DNA of 64,000 nt from positions 46,927,715 through 46,991,714 of the forward strand of contig OX421497.1 in NCBI GenBank assembly GCA_949126835.1, given 5' to 3'. Below are positions 20,816 through 33,765 of this stretch, piece by piece (position 1 is the first letter of the stretch; the number at the start of each line of letters is the position of its first letter). Origin of the DNA: Anisus vortex (Eukaryota; Mollusca; Gastropoda; Planorbidae). The position numbers and the translations under genes are program-made. The notes beneath the pieces are model-generated. The model made no database searches. It was not told the origin of the DNA and was given only the letters and a program-made list of their open reading frames with translations.

Positions 20816-22756
20816 TTTTATTGTAGAAATACTGACCACATTTAGTTACACACATACACACACAGACCACAGTGAATACTGACAATAAATTTTAAAAAAG
20901 TGCTTTTTATGTCTAATTCTTCCTCTTTACAATGTTTAGATAGATATACAGGGTTAGTTTGTTAGATGTGGGATATGGTTATTTCATTAATTGATCTAAA
21001 TTGCGAAAGACCTTTTACGAATAATTTAAGAATGACAAAAAAATTTAATTCAATTTTTTTCGTAAAATATTAAGGTTTAGATATGTTTATATTGACCTTT
21101 TCTTTAAACATCACTCTCATTTATCTCTGTCACAAACCACCATACTTCTCCTCCCTCCCTCCCGTCCCCTCCCCCTTTTCACTCTCACCTCTTTCCTTGT
21201 CACTTGTCAAATTGAGTATTTAATTATTTTAATGTTTACAGCAAGACAAAACAATAAAATTAAACGAATGGGTCTGGCGAAGATACAGCTAAGAGAGATG
21301 ATAATCTGTGATTTAACTATTGGATAGATCTGTGCTAAAATCATGCTCTCTCTCTCTCTCTCTCTCGTTTCACCTTCACAAAAAGTGTACTCTCTAAAAC
21401 CGAGGGCGTTGAGCCAATAAGGAAACGTTGCGTTCGTCATTAAGTCATTTACATTCTGCGTGTATGCGTTAGAGAGTGCATGAATTAGCAAAAACATTAA
21501 AAATGACGTCATGAGTTCACTACAAGGAAATAGAACAAATTAATATCCCTCTTTTTAAAATACAAATAATAAGGTTTCCTTGATGCAAAGTAGATTGTTG
21601 GGTGTTTCAGAGTTGGCACGTTTTCTGTAATTATCAATTTATGCGTAACTTAGTTCCCGACAATTGATAAATAATTAATGTGCTGTGTACTTGGGTCATT
21701 TTCAAGCGCTCGCCATATTCGGCACAATAATAAGCCTACTGTATAGATATAAAGGTGTATATGTTTACATATAATATATTAGATATATTAGATAGCTTCA
21801 AATATGTATCCCACATGACCGACTGTTATTTAAAATGTTACTGTCGTTAGTAAAGCGATGTATCATACTGATTGGCTAAATGATGGGGTCAGCAATGTGT
21901 TGAAGTAAGATTTCTAATTCACCCAGCGTGCCAGACTTGAATTGTCTTTCGGCAGGTCTTCCGCGTGCCATTGAAAGCCGTTGTGCGTGCCACGTCTGGC
22001 ACGCGGTCGTGGGTTGCCGTCTCCTGGCCTAATGCACTATTCTGTATTCGAATCAGCCTGCACGTGTATGTGTGTGGGGGGTGTAGTAAACGGTTTTCGC
22101 CTAGTACTGCAGACTGTGTCGTAGTTTGCTTTACGGCCGCGTATGCAAAGCGTAAGCATCTACTGTACGACCATGTATATACACAGTGCGTACTATCCGT
22201 ACACTGTAGTTTGAGTAAACTGCGTACACAGAGTCTAGCCTTTAATTAAACGGTCCAAACGCATGCGCAGTACTTATCGTTTTCATCTAACGAGCAACAT
22301 GGCGAGTTCAAAATTCTTTCCGAGAAGTACTTGTAGCCTCGTAATGGTTATAATGGCTACAAACTGCAAACAACAGCCTCCCCCAACCCCTCCCACCAAA
22401 CCACTCCACTACCCCAACAAAGAAAAAAAATTAATTGATGACCACCTACTGTGACCAGAGCGCCATCTGGAAACAAAAACTGACGTCTGCTGAGAATTAG
22501 TTGAATATTGAAAAGTTTGCATTGGTTGACTAACAATTTGTTCACTATTGCATAGACATGGTTTCTATTTTACGAACTAAACAGTTTTTTGTTTTCGTAT
22601 ACACGACTTTTGTATGGGCGTAACGTGTCCACGGGCCAACTGTTGTGTTATATTTGTATCGGCCCAATCGTTAGTCCAGATTCTCGTTACCTAACCAGTA
22701 TAGATCACTAAAGTTAGCTTGCGGCAAAAGGTACCAAAAAAAAAATTTCAATTTAA
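20816..22756. other. intergenic, no gene recognised
   Basis: A+T-rich sequence with a pyrimidine-rich tract (21150-21190), a short (CT)n and a degenerate hAT-like MITE (21883..22026, listed separately). No reading frame here is convincing. Confidence 0.5.
21883..22026 (-). mobile_element. degenerate hAT-like MITE copy
   Basis: It opens GGGGTCAGCAA and closes 'gtgggttgccgtctcctg'. Inside are the family words 'agcgtgccagacttg', 'cttccgcgtgccattg' and 'cgtgccacgtctggcacgcgg'. Confidence 0.6.
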
Positions 22757-22985
22757 GTATCTCGTCTGACCCATTTGATATATAATACATACGAAGCAGC
22801 GTTTACAAGTTTCTAGGGGATTGCGTGCCCAGCAGCACAATGCCCACCGACTTTATACCAGGGCTGGGTACTGTTATGGACACGCTCCAGGCCCGGGAAT
22901 AAATCTAATCCTTCATTAGGATTCGAACCCGGGACCTTCGGTACGCTAGCCCAGCGCACTGCAGTTTGTCACATCGCTGCACATG
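22757..22985 (-). mobile_element. SINE family 1 copy
   Basis: Reverse-orientation copy with GGATTCGAACCCGGGACC (inverse B box) near 22920 and the family body 'gattgcgtgcccagcagc'. Somewhat diverged. Confidence 0.82.
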
Positions 22986-22994
22986 GTCTTGTCT

Positions 22995-23355
22995 ACTTAA
23001 ACAGATTTAGCACATAAAAACACAGACAGTCTGAAGTTTAACTTTGTGAACACACAGACCAATCAACACATGCATACACATACATAGGCTACATACCAAC
23101 ACACATACATACACACATAAATACCAACACATGCACACAGACATACAAACACATACACACATAAATACCAACACACGCACATATACATACATAAATACCA
23201 ACAGACACACACACACATACATACACACATAAATATCAACACATACACTCATACATAAAAACACATACACACATAAATACCAACACATGCACACAGACAT
23301 ACAAGCACACATAAATACCAACACACACACATGCATACAAACATACACACGTATA
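22995..23355. repeat. CACATA-rich minisatellite
   Basis: Imperfect tandem units built from ACACATAAATACCAACAC plus CA-rich spacers. Frames through it are Cys/Val/Tyr low-complexity strings and are not genes. Confidence 0.9.
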
Positions 23356-23680
23356 TAATGATGGTATTATTCTATGTGATTCATGTGGATTTAATCTGCA
23401 ACCAGACCAAAGAGAAAAATAAAATATCGTTGTTTTCTTTTTTACTGCGATCACAGCTGGCGACCAGGAAAACCGAATCAAAAGCATGCATATAAATATG
23501 TCGCCGTGTGGAGTTAGTGCTACATGTAGATCGCCGCCCCACCCCTTGTCTCCACGCCACCGCCCCACCCCTCGTCCGTCAATCAGACATCTTACAACTC
23601 TTTTTTTTTAAAACGTTATAATACTTCAGTTTGCCTGCTGACAACATACAAAGCATTCTGGTAAAACATGCTGTATAGGG

Positions 23681-23877
23681 CAGGGGTCAGCAACCCACGA
23701 CACGCGTGCCAGACTTGGCACGTAGAGCGGTTTTAAATGGCACGCGAAAGCCCAACAAAAAAGGAATTCAAGTCTCTTCTGCATAAAAAGAGCAGGATGA
23801 CATTAAAGCAGATGGCACGCTGAATAATTAGAAAATGCTACTTTGCCATACTTTTATGTAAATTTTGCTGACCCCCG
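23681..23877 (+). mobile_element. hAT-like MITE, 197 bp
   Basis: It starts CAGGGGTCAGCAACCCACGA and ends TTTTGCTGACCCCCG, imperfect terminal inverted repeats of hAT style. It is the same length as the copy at 42023..42219 and shares its body ('cgtgccagacttggcacg', 'gcacgctgaataattag'). No clear 8-bp duplication here. Confidence 0.72.
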
Positions 23878-24103
23878 CCTCAAAGTATCAAAGAAAGAAT
23901 AAATAATATTTTTTAATTGACTAAAATTTGGTTCGGTATTTTTCGGTGTTTGAGCTCTTGTCTTTAAAATGTATTCTTTTATATTCATAATATAGTTTTA
24001 GCTTGAGTTTGTTTTTTCTTTAATTTGCTCATGGACTTCAACTCAACACTAGAGAAAAAAATAAACAACACTATAACAGCTTTCAAGACTACCTGTGTCC
24101 TCT

Positions 24104-24120
24104 CCCCCCCCCCCCCCCCC
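24104..24120 (+). repeat. poly(C) run of 17
   Basis: Uninterrupted C tract. Confidence 0.95.
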
Positions 24121-24533
24121 ACCAACATTACAACCCACACATACAGTTTTATTAACATGTTCTTTTCGGCGTAACCACTGCCCATCAAGTGATGACAGCA
24201 ATGCCCAAACAGTGCATCCCTTTGCCTATGTAGTCTGTCACTAGAACGTCAAGATAAAAGTCGGGATGTTGCCCTCACAGAAACACACACACACTTCTTG
24301 TGACGGTCTGCTAGTACATTTTTCTTTTTTCTTTTTTACGAGGTTATTTGTCAGCTCTTGTCAGGTGTTTGATGTGACCTGTGTCATCGTCATGACGTCA
24401 CTGACACACGGGCGAGAAAGGAAGAAGAGGGGGTAGGGGGAAAGGTAGAAATTAATTTCTTTGAGGTGAAAAGAAGAATGTGTGCATGGTGGACATTGAA
24501 ATAGTGTCAGAGGTAGACTTTTGCTTTTTATTT

Positions 24534-24553
24534 GGGGGGGGGGGGGGGGGGGG
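24534..24553 (+). repeat. poly(G) run of 20
   Basis: Uninterrupted G tract directly beside a hAT-MITE fragment. Confidence 0.95.
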
Positions 24554-24618
24554 TCTTTCGCGTGTTTTTGAAAATTGCTCTGCGTGCCACGTTTGGCACC
24601 GTGGGTTGCGGATCCCTG
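24554..24618 (-). mobile_element. hAT-like MITE fragment
   Basis: 'gcgtgccacgtttggcacc', 'gtgggttgcggatccctg': the terminal part of the 197-bp family in reverse, abutting the poly(G) run. Confidence 0.6.
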
Positions 24619-24711
24619 AAATATTGGATAAGTGTGTAAGTAGAACAATGTACAGAACGGACCAGTGAATTATAAAGATGGACGTTTCAATCACATCATT
24701 GTTACAATATG

Positions 24712-24895
24712 CCGTGAGTATTCTTCTTTCTTCTCGAGTGGCATCCGTGCATGGAAAGGGTTGCCTTGACAAACCAGAAAAACTTAGTAACTTGGCATCA
24801 TTTAAAACGCTAATAAAAAATACGGATGACCGTAGGACGCAATGATATATTGTATAGAAGGAGCGTCTACGATATATAAGATAAGATAAAAACTG
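24712..24895 (+). mobile_element. LINE family A 3' end
   Basis: 'cttctcgagtggcatccgtg', 'atggaaagggttgcc', 'ggatgaccgtaggacgc', 'tagaaggagcgtctacg', and the ATAAGATAAGATAA tail. This is the 3' terminal portion of the family best seen at 31153..31566. Confidence 0.8.
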
Positions 24896-25353
24896 TTTAT
24901 TTATATTTCTCCGCTTGTGTGTTGTGTGTGTGTGTGCGTGCATGTATACTAATGACGAATGTGTATTTTTTAAAGGTATAACACAAATCGGGAAAAGGCA
25001 AGTGGGGGGGGGGGGGACAATGTCACAAATTTCACTATTTCTAGCCCAGAAAGCCCTGTTACTCCCGTCAACACCTCATCGTGTCTGATTCTGACAGCCC
25101 AGCGTGTTTCTCGTGTGTTCACAACTAACTACCGCAAGTTGGGGGTCGAAACAACTTTGGGAGAAGGGGTGGGGGGGGGGGGAGGGTAAGGTCACGCTCA
25201 ATCGGCGACAGAGGGGAGAGAGATGGGAGGAGGGGAGAGATGGCTGGCGGTGACGGGGTCGGGGGTGTAATTGTCTGACGGTCTGACAGTGACTTGTTCG
25301 ATGTAGTTGTTTGATCCAACTCATTGGTAGTCTGTTTGTAAAGTAACTGTATA
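24896..25353. other. intergenic, no gene recognised
   Basis: Short G runs at 25006-25017 and 25162-25172 and a purine-rich region; nothing else identified. Confidence 0.5.
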
Positions 25354-25590
25354 GTAAGTAAAGTATTCCGTCGGACCAAATTGATTCATGGGGCCGGTGA
25401 AGCAGCGTTCACCAGGTTCTGCATACTAGGGGGACTGTGTGGCCAACACAATGCCCAGCCTCATTTACTTTACCCCGACTAAATTCAAGGTACCCATTAA
25501 AGCTGGGTAGAATCAGTGGACACCCTCCGGACTCAAGAACGAATCCTAGCCTTCACCAGGATTCGAAACCCAGGACCCTCGCTAGCCAAA
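25354..25590 (-). mobile_element. SINE family 1 copy
   Basis: Reverse-orientation copy: tail 'ccgtcggaccaaattgattc', centre 'tgtgtggccaacacaatgcc', inverse B box GGATTCGAAACCC near 25559. Confidence 0.85.
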
Positions 25591-25937
25591 CAAAAAAAAA
25601 ATATTTGAACCCTTAATATTTGTTTACATTTTTAATCCTGCATATTTATTTTTTCCACAATGACACATTTAGACCAAATATTTGACAAACTGATAAACAC
25701 TATCATTACAAAAAAAAATACACGTCAACTTTGCAGCAATATATAATATTCGCGCAGTTTACGAGGGGAATGTGCGGTCAAACAAAGACCTGTAAATTAT
25801 TTTTTAAAAATTTCACTAACCATTAAAATGATCAAATAATGGTTTTTATGGCGTTAATAATAAACATGCTGGCCAAACAATCCACTAGCATGTAAGACCC
25901 ACAGAAACTGTTGAATGATGCTTCAATAGTCTCATTG

Positions 25938-26345
25938 TCCAATAACTTATCTTATATATAACAGACGCTCCTTTTACAAATAAAATGATTGCGTCCTACT
26001 CTCATCCGAGGTCCGAGTCTAGTCCTGCATTTCTATTAGTGTTTTAAATGGTTTGTTCAGGCAACAAATTCCATGCCCAGATGCCACTTATATGCGCTTG
26101 TTTTCGCATAATGGATAAGAAAAGTGTGTTGTTTTTTTTACTGATGTTTAGCCAAGCAATGCAACAGGTTGTTATTGTTGTTGTATTTCTAAATTAGAAT
26201 GTCATGCCTTATGTATTATTACTACTTTACTCTTTGCTCTTCTGTCATCTAGTGTCTCTAGGTTTAGTGTTTTAACTTTTGGTGTTACTCTAGTCTGTTG
26301 TGAATATTCGTTAGTATTGAACCTTGCAGGTCTTTTCTAAATTTG
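25938..26345 (-). mobile_element. LINE family A 3' end, long copy
   Basis: Reverse complement of the family: 'acagacgctcc' and 'gattgcgtcctac' at the left (3' tail), then 'gtttgttcaggcaacaaatt', 'gcaacaggttgttattg' and 'gtctctaggtttagtg' at the right. The encoded C-terminal region is broken by stops. Confidence 0.78.
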
Positions 26346-26423
26346 GTGGTTTTGTCCGATCAGTCCAAAGGAAAGTATTAAGCAGTCAAAATACAAATAC
26401 TAGTTTTGACAAACATGTAGGTC

Positions 26424-26680
26424 CAGGGGTCGACAACCTTTCGATAATAGTGTGTTAAAGTAGGGTTTCTATATCACTCAGCGTGCCAACAGCCTGAGAG
26501 TCAACGTGCCAACAGCCTGAGAGTCAACGTGCCAACAGCCTGAAAGTCAACATGCGCCACCACATTTTGTGTGTGTAGAAGCGACTCGAGTTCTGTTTTT
26601 TTTGGTGGATCTTCTGCGTGCTATTTAAAATCGTTATGTGTATCAGACTTGCCACTCGTGCCGTAGGTTGCCGACCCCTG
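26424..26680 (-). mobile_element. hAT-like MITE with internal 23-bp triplication
   Basis: Both ends are present: CAGGGGTCGACAACCTT and GGTTGCCGACCCCTG. The 257-bp length exceeds the 197-bp standard because a 23-bp unit (core GAGAGTCAACGTGCCAACAG) is tandemly repeated about three times at 26487-26556. Flanks (TGTAGGTC / ATATAGGC) are not a convincing duplication. Confidence 0.75.
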
Positions 26681-26983
26681 ATATAGGCCTATATAATCTA
26701 TACAAATTAATCTAACGATCGAAACAATTAAATAATTTAGCCATGACTAATCTTCCTTTTAATCAAGATAAACAAGAAACATCTTCTAAAAAATTCTTTT
26801 ATCACACAAATGTAAGGTATTCACTAAAAATACATTTTGATAATACCAAAATAGTTTTCCCTAATGTAAGTAAGAGATAAGAATGAAAAGATAATTTAAA
26901 AAAAAATATTATTCGATATTCTGCGATAGATTTGTGACAAATTAACTAAAGAAATGTTATACAATGAGCGCATTTATCTTATT
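26681..26983. other. intergenic, no gene recognised
   Basis: A+T-rich sequence with one TAGGCCTA word at the left; nothing else seen. Confidence 0.5.
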
Positions 26984-27135
26984 ATGTTATATATTACAGA
27001 CGATCCTTCTATAAAGAATATTATAGCGTCCTACGCTTATCCGTGGTCTGAGATTAGTCTTGAATGTTTATTGTGTTTTGGTTTAAATTATGTTATGTTA
27101 CTGGTTTTCCTGGTTTGTTCAGGCAACAAATGTTT
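26984..27135 (-). mobile_element. LINE family A 3' end fragment
   Basis: 'ttacagacgatccttctata', 'gcgtcctacgcttatccg' and 'tttgttcaggcaacaa' match the 3' tail of family A in reverse orientation. Confidence 0.72.
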
Positions 27136-27898
27136 ACTTAAGAAACAACTAAGATCTCTGAATTTTAAATTGATTTTTAATTTTGATTGATTCTCTACAA
27201 ATTGAATTGAATGTTTGTTTTTACTCATAACACTTTTACAGGTTTGTTCATATTTTCAAAGTTCCTTGTTTATTTATAAATATTGTATTTTAGAAAACAA
27301 AACAAAAACTAAAAACAAATTTATTTCACTGAAGACGAGAATTGTTTTTCTTTCTAGTTCGTGTGTGATGTGTGAACAACTTGAATTGACATTTATATAG
27401 GTCCTTACCACGTGTCCTTACCAGTTATTGCTCGTTTCTGCACAGTTTTTCAACCAACCGTTTTTATTACCTCCGTCTTTTGTCAACCAGACAACTAACA
27501 ACACGGATCGAGTGTTACACACAAAAACATTTCCTTGTGATCTCCAATTTATAGTATACTCTTTTATATACACACGCTGGGTGCTCTCTCTCTCTCCCTC
27601 TCCCTCTCTATCCCCCCCTCCTCTTCTCTATCTCTTTTATTCCACTCTTTTTGTGGGCCGCCTAAAGATTCTATGATAAGAAGACGTTTTTTGCGCGCAC
27701 CTGAAAAAAAAAATGGGGGAGGTCTCAAATTTCAATATTTTTTTTTATGACGACAAAAAACTTTAAACGTATGTACTTTATGTAAATTACAACAAGTATT
27801 TACATGGTAATGACTGGGTGGGTGGCTTCGCCTTTGTATATATCAGGGGGGTTGGCAAAATCAACGACCGCGTCCTTTTTTATGTCCACCTACATTAT
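27136..27898. other. intergenic, no gene recognised
   Basis: A+T-rich with a CT-rich tract near 27583-27630. No element or exon identified. Confidence 0.5.
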
Positions 27899-28305
27899 CT
27901 AGCGAATATTCACAACTGACAAGAGTAACACCAATAGTTAATTCACTAAACCTACAAACACTAGTTGGCAGAAGGGCAAAGAGTATTGCAGTAATAATAC
28001 ATAAGGGCATTAAATTATAATTTAGAAATGCAACCCAATAACAACCTGTTGCAATGCTCAGATTAACACGAGGTCCAAAAAAATATTCGTAACCCTTATA
28101 TGCGAGAACAAATACTTAAAAGTACTCTTTCTGCCCGAATGGCATCAGGGCATGCAATGGGTTACCTGAACAAACAAGGAAGACCAGTAACTTATCATTT
28201 AAAACACTAATAGAAACGCAGCACTAGACTCATACTGCCGATGAGCGTAGGACGCAACAATCTTCATTATAGAAGGGGCGTCTGTAATGAATAAGTATGA
28301 AGATT
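27899..28305 (+). mobile_element. LINE family A 3' end, long copy
   Basis: 'gcgaatattcacaactgac', 'ggcagaagggcaaagag', 'caataacaacctgttgcaat', 'ggttacctgaacaaacaagg', 'gagcgtaggacgcaac' and 'tagaaggggcgtctgtaat'. It corresponds to the end of ORF2 plus the short 3' UTR; the frame is broken. Confidence 0.82.
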
Positions 28306-31152
28306 TTTACCATAAACATTTTTTTAAAGAAATGAAGACATCATAAAATAATTCAGGCGTTACATATGACTGGATCCATACACTTATAGACAGTCATTCT
28401 ATAGTGTCGCTATAACTATAGGTTAGATATTAAGCCAATCATTTTATATGTAGGCTTGTTCAGTATATTCTTATCGTTATATATTATATATAAAGTCGGC
28501 TGTGTGTGTCTTTCAATGTCGAGGACTGGTCAATTTAAAGACAGGTGACTAGATTTTCTCTTTGTTTATTTATACATGTATTATTATTATATCTACTATT
28601 TATTCAGATGTATTCATTTATCAAGTTGGATTATTCACTCTTTTTTTTTAAATAAGTCTTTATATTCATCTAACACTTTTGTGGGACTTCCCAGATCTAA
28701 ATATAATGTGTACAGTGTATAGTGTATAGGCCTATTGTCGCCCTTTAAAAAAAACAAGATTTAAAAGGTATGCATGCAAGCGTCAGATTTCAAACATATT
28801 CATGACATATGCACATAATTAAAACGTTTTTTTGTGTGTGTGTGAACATTTACACCTAAAGTTTCCATTGTGGCAAGGCAGATGTAAAGAATAGTATTGA
28901 ATAGATCATACATTCCAGAAACATTTATTTTTTTATTTACAAAGAACTAGCCTACGTAAGTATTCGTTGTTTGTTTACGTAGGTCTATTGTTGTTTGTTG
29001 TCACCAAGATTTGAAAGCGCGCTGATTCATGGAGTTTACTCGGGTAGAAAACACAAAGTGATTAAAATAAATGAACATTTCTATATAGAGTGGAAGAGAC
29101 GAAAACCAGTCACATTCTGTTTACTAATAGATCTAGACGGTTGGGATAAGTGAGTACAATCAGCAATTTACATAAGAATCTTTTAAAACAACGCTATAGC
29201 CTACTCAATAATTTCGTGTATAATGGTAGGTATAAGCATTAGGCCCACTGTTGGAACAAATTCACAGACTATCACTATCAATAATTAATAAATATATTAC
29301 TATTTAGTATTTTGAACTATACTACTATAGGACTAGTTATAGTTATAAGTTATAGTTATGGCTATGGGCTACGGCCCTATTTTTTTAATGCCGAATGGCC
29401 CTATACTATACCCATGGGGCCATGGCTGTGGGGTAGTTTAAACTTTAATATTATTTCTTATTATTCATTATAGGCCTACTTATACAGACTTGTACTGTTT
29501 ACTTAAATTAATTTTGGATATGAGTTATGAATGTAGGCCTATGATTCTATGAACTATGAATAAACAAAATTTATAATTGTAAATGAACACAATTTTTTTG
29601 GTTACAAACAAACAAGTAGCCTAAATGTCAAAGTGGAGAAGTAGTCTAGTAGATACTTTAGAGAGGCCCAGGCTATATATATAATCTAGACTCTTAGTTA
29701 TGAGTTATGAGTAATGTTCTGTAATAAATTGCAATTAGAGGCCCTATGCCCTATAGACTATAGTATAGTGCTATACGCCTAATCTATGAATTCTATGATT
29801 ATTAATTATGTTATTATTAATATCAATTTGGTCCGAAGGGTAGGCCTACTAAGACTACTTTAAAACTTTACTTAGATTTACTATGACTATGACTAAAATA
29901 CTATAATAAACTAGATCTATAATAATAAGGTTAATAAGCCTATATTATTATTTTCCAAAACATCAACATGAATTATGAATAGCCTAATTAGTGTGACATA
30001 CCTTTTATATCATTTAATCCAATGAAAAAACATTGAAATATGTCTATGTCAAAAAACATAACGACTTATAAAAAAACAAACACAATTCACTTGAGAGCGA
30101 GAGAAGAACGGAAGGAAAGGTTTGAAAACACGTTAGTCCAACAACAGTTTCCACAGGTTCGTCTGCTACCACTACTCGTGTATCGTCTGCCACAAAACCT
30201 CTTTTCACGCACGGTGTAGAGCCAATGTTTTTCACCAAAATAAATCATCCGCGACCCTCGCTACGGAGCTCGAGGGATGGTTCACCCCGCCGCTTTTTTT
30301 TTCCCACCTTTCTCCTCTCTCCCATCCCGCGCGTGTGTATCTTGCATTGTTTTGCCCGCGTACGAGAGAGTGTGTGTGTGTTTGTGTAGGTGTGAAGCTT
30401 CTGTGTCCACAGTGTTGAACGTAGGGACCTCTCGCTTTGATGCCCACCGCCTTTCGTCTTGTCTTCGAGACCGATTGAAAGGGGGAGAGAACTTGTTATT
30501 TTTCATTACACCAGAGTAGCCCGCAGATTCTTTATTGTTTTGTTAGAAATTATTTTTAAAACGGCTAGCCTTCAACTTATGGTCACATGGAAAACGTGGG
30601 AAAAAATGGGGGAATGGGAAAATATTTACTAACTTACTGAATAATTTGGCACATCATCATTTAAGAAATATTTTAATTTTCTCTGCGACTTTAACCATTA
30701 ACTGACTTCTCATTTTTTCATTCGTTTTTTTAATTTAAAAAAAAAACACAATTTCTGCTTTAACAAATGCAGCTAATCCGTTGATGTAAACTGGCGAATG
30801 GCTGGGGCGCTTTGTTTTTATTACGATAATCGGGAATCTCCGGAAGGGAAAATAAATATTTATGGAAAACATAATGTCCACAGATTGAGTTTCGATACTG
30901 GCTAGCTCACGTGTAGACTGCAACAACACAAGACATTTGTTTATCTAAATATTTCCTTTCTTTAAACAAAATGTGAAAATATAATGGCAATATCTATTAT
31001 AATAAATTGCATTATGTTGTAATTGTGTGTTTTTTGTTTACATTTTGTTTTATTTGTTTAAGTTATTAAAGTTCATCTTCTGTAGACTGTATGGGACCCA
31101 TCAACTAAAGATAACTTTTTTTTTTCAGAAAAGAGCTGCAAAGTTCATTACT
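28306..31152. other. intergenic, no gene recognised
   Basis: Contains a fragment of the Helitron-like family near 28490-28550 ('ggctgtgtgtgtctttcaat', 'tttaaagacaggtgac') and a SINE family 1 tail (29822-29872). It also has a low-complexity 'ttatagttat' stretch (29335-29365) and several TAGGCCTA octamers. 30020-30530 is more GC-rich and unique-looking. No coding signature found. Confidence 0.5.
29822..29872 (+). mobile_element. SINE family 1 tail fragment
   Basis: 'caatttggtccgaagggtag' plus 'aaaactttactt' equals the 3' end of the family. Confidence 0.55.
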
Positions 31153-31566
31153 AGCGAATAAGCGAATATTCACAATTGACAAGAGTAACGCCAATAGTTA
31201 AATCACTAAACCTAGACTCTAGAGGACAGAAAGGCAAAGAGTAAAGTAGTAATAATACATAAGGCATTAAACTCTAAATTTGAAATACAACACAATAACA
31301 ACCTGTTGCAATGCTCAGAAAAAAATGGACAAAAACACTTTCCCTATCCCCTATGCGAGAACAAATACATAAAAGTAGGCCTACACTTTCTTCCCGAGTG
31401 ACATTCGGGCCTGGAATGGGTTGCCTGAACAAACATGGAAAACCAGTAACTTAACATCATTTAAAACATTAATAAAAATGCAAGACTAGTCTCGGACCAC
31501 GGATGAACGTAGGACGCAATAATCTTCTTTATAGAAGGAGCGTCTGTAGGCTACTATATAAGATAA
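31153..31566 (+). mobile_element. LINE family A 3' end, best copy
   Basis: It begins 'gcgaatattcacaattgac', passes through the remnant coding region (LEDRKAKSKVVIIHKALNS on translation) and 'ttgcctgaacaaacatgg'. It ends in 'atgaacgtaggacgcaataa', 'tagaaggagcgtctgtag' and an AAGATAAAAAGAT tail. Together with the copies at 25938 and 27899 it defines the family's 3' terminus; all copies here are 5'-truncated, which is typical of LINEs. Confidence 0.82.
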
Positions 31567-32080
31567 AAAGATATTCGCATTATTAATGTTGTGCTATTAT
31601 CTTCAATGTTTGTAAAACACCACAATTCAGATACGAAAATGCACATGCCCTCCCAGTAGGCGCTTGTGTGACGCATAATTCTTTGTTGCTTTAATTTTTT
31701 TATGTTATGGTTGTTGCGTCTGCATTTTGTACTGCCGACGCTGCTACGATTATTATATTAAATGCGTAGGCCTATATTTTCCTTCTGTTATTTTTAATGG
31801 TTTTTCAACATTATTTGGAGTGTGTCTGTGTGTGTCTGTGTGTGTCTGTGTGTGTCTGTGTGTGTCTGTGTGAAAAAATAATTATGTTTTAAAAAATCTC
31901 GGGGAAATAAATAAAAGCATTATTCACCGCAAGATAACTGGGGGCGTATTGGGGCGCTTGTTTGGTGGCGCCAGACCCCTGGTGAGGGGGTAGATGTAAG
32001 CGACTGTCTATTATTGTACATATATACACCAAGAGACTTACATGCAAACACCCATACAGGTATATTTATATACAGAATAT
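31567..32080. other. intergenic, no gene recognised
   Basis: Contains a TGTGTCTG tandem tract at 31819-31872 and G-rich sequence near 31935-31990. No gene seen. Confidence 0.5.
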
Positions 32081-32082
32081 CG

Positions 32083-32605
32083 CCATCTATCTATTTGTCT
32101 ATCTCTCTATCTACCTGTCTGTCTGTCTCTCTATCTATCTGTCTGTCTGTCTGTCTATCTGTCTATATCTGTCTATCCGTCTGTCTGTCTGTCTATCTGT
32201 CTATCTGTCTATCTGTCTATCTGTCTATCTGTCTATATCTGTCTATCTGTCTGTCTGTCTGTCTATCTGTCTATCTGTCTATCTGTCTGTCTGTCTGTCT
32301 GTCTATCTGTCTGTCTATCTGTCTGTCTATCTGTCTGTCTGTCTATCTGTCTGTCTGTCTGTCTGTCTATCTGTCTATCTGTCTATCTGTCTATCTGTCT
32401 ATCTGTCTATCTGTCTGTCTGTCTATCTGTCTATCTGTCTATCTGTCTATCTGTCTATCTGTCTATCTGTCTATCTGTCTATCTGTCTATCTGTCTATCT
32501 GTCTATCTGTCTATCTGTCTATCTGTCTATCTGTCTATCTGTCTATCTGTCTATCTGTCTATCTGTCTATCTGTCTATCTGTCTATCTGTCTATCTATCT
32601 GTCTA

Positions 32606-32636
<31 letters not shown>

Positions 32637-32790
32637 GTCTATCTGTCTATCTGTCTATCCGTCTATCCGTCAATCCGTCAATCCGTCAATCCGTCAATCC
32701 GTCTATCCGTCTATCCGTCTATCCATCTATCTGTCTCTTTTTCCACCTGTCAATATGTCTATCTATATATCTGTTTGCCTTCCTGTATGT
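32083..32790. repeat. (CTGT/CTAT)n tetranucleotide array, 700 bp
   Basis: CTGTCTAT repeats, homogeneous in the middle (about 32375-32600), with CCGTCTAT and CCGTCAAT variants at the right end. It yields a spurious open frame of more than 300 codons of Ser-Leu-Val-Cys-Tyr, which I reject as a gene. Confidence 0.97.
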
Positions 32791-32973
32791 CTCTCTCTCT
32801 CTCTCTCCATTATGTACATTATAGATATATGTATATTTATATATATAACTATTCATCCATTCATCCAAGTATTGATCCATTCTTATATATCTATTATCGA
32901 TGTCTATCGCAAACGACGTTACAAGTCGGTACTAACGGGTCAATGAACTTGCTAACACTCTATCCACTATTGC

Positions 32974-33020
<47 letters not shown>

Positions 33021-33765
33021 AACATAGACATATAGCTACATGCCTCATTACACACGAAAGCACACCGTGCTACACACGTACAGATATGTAGCCTACACAT
33101 CAATACACGTACACATCAGTACACGTAGGCTACGCATCAGATATATAATTATCTATAATATGTGTGTAGAAAGGGAGAGAGAGATAGACGGATTTCCAAA
33201 TAGACCGTCAGGCCGACAGACGAAGAGATAAATAGATATATAGAGAAGTGAAGATGTTGCATTTGTCTGGCGACACAATTTACTCGTTCGTTTTGTCACA
33301 AGATTTGGTTACATTGAAGTGTGATAAGTGTAGTCTTATTTTACGACTATACGTGTAGTTTTATTGTTGTTTTTTTAAAGTGTTTTTGGCACCTTGTGAT
33401 TGGGCGCATTAAATTTAGGACAGGCTACGGAGGTCAGAGTTCAGCTCGCGTAGAGCAAGCAGCGGCAGACAACCCGGCGGACTGTTATTGCATGGTTGCC
33501 CCTTAACCAAGCCGTAATTATGAACTTGAGTATGAAGTATGCACGCTAGAGACTAGACGTTTTTGGAACCTACTAGACCTAGATCTAGACTAGTGAGTCA
33601 CTAGTGACTAGAGTATCTTATTTTGGACTAGCTATGAGCTAATATATTGAAAGATCAGATCAAGTTAGTTTGTTATTTTTTTGTTGATATCTCAAATGTA
33701 TTTCTTAAATGCTAATGCATACACCGAGTCACTCCCACACACACTTTTAAACATCTTTAACAAGC
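32791..33765. other. intergenic, no gene recognised
   Basis: Has a (TA)n run (32987-33018) and CACA-type low complexity to 33130; the rest is unique-looking. No exon identified. Confidence 0.5.

Noticed and set aside
32014..32946. 310-codon frame of Ser-Leu-Val-Cys-Tyr
   Set aside because: It is the CTGT/CTAT microsatellite read through; all frames are open because the array lacks stop codons.
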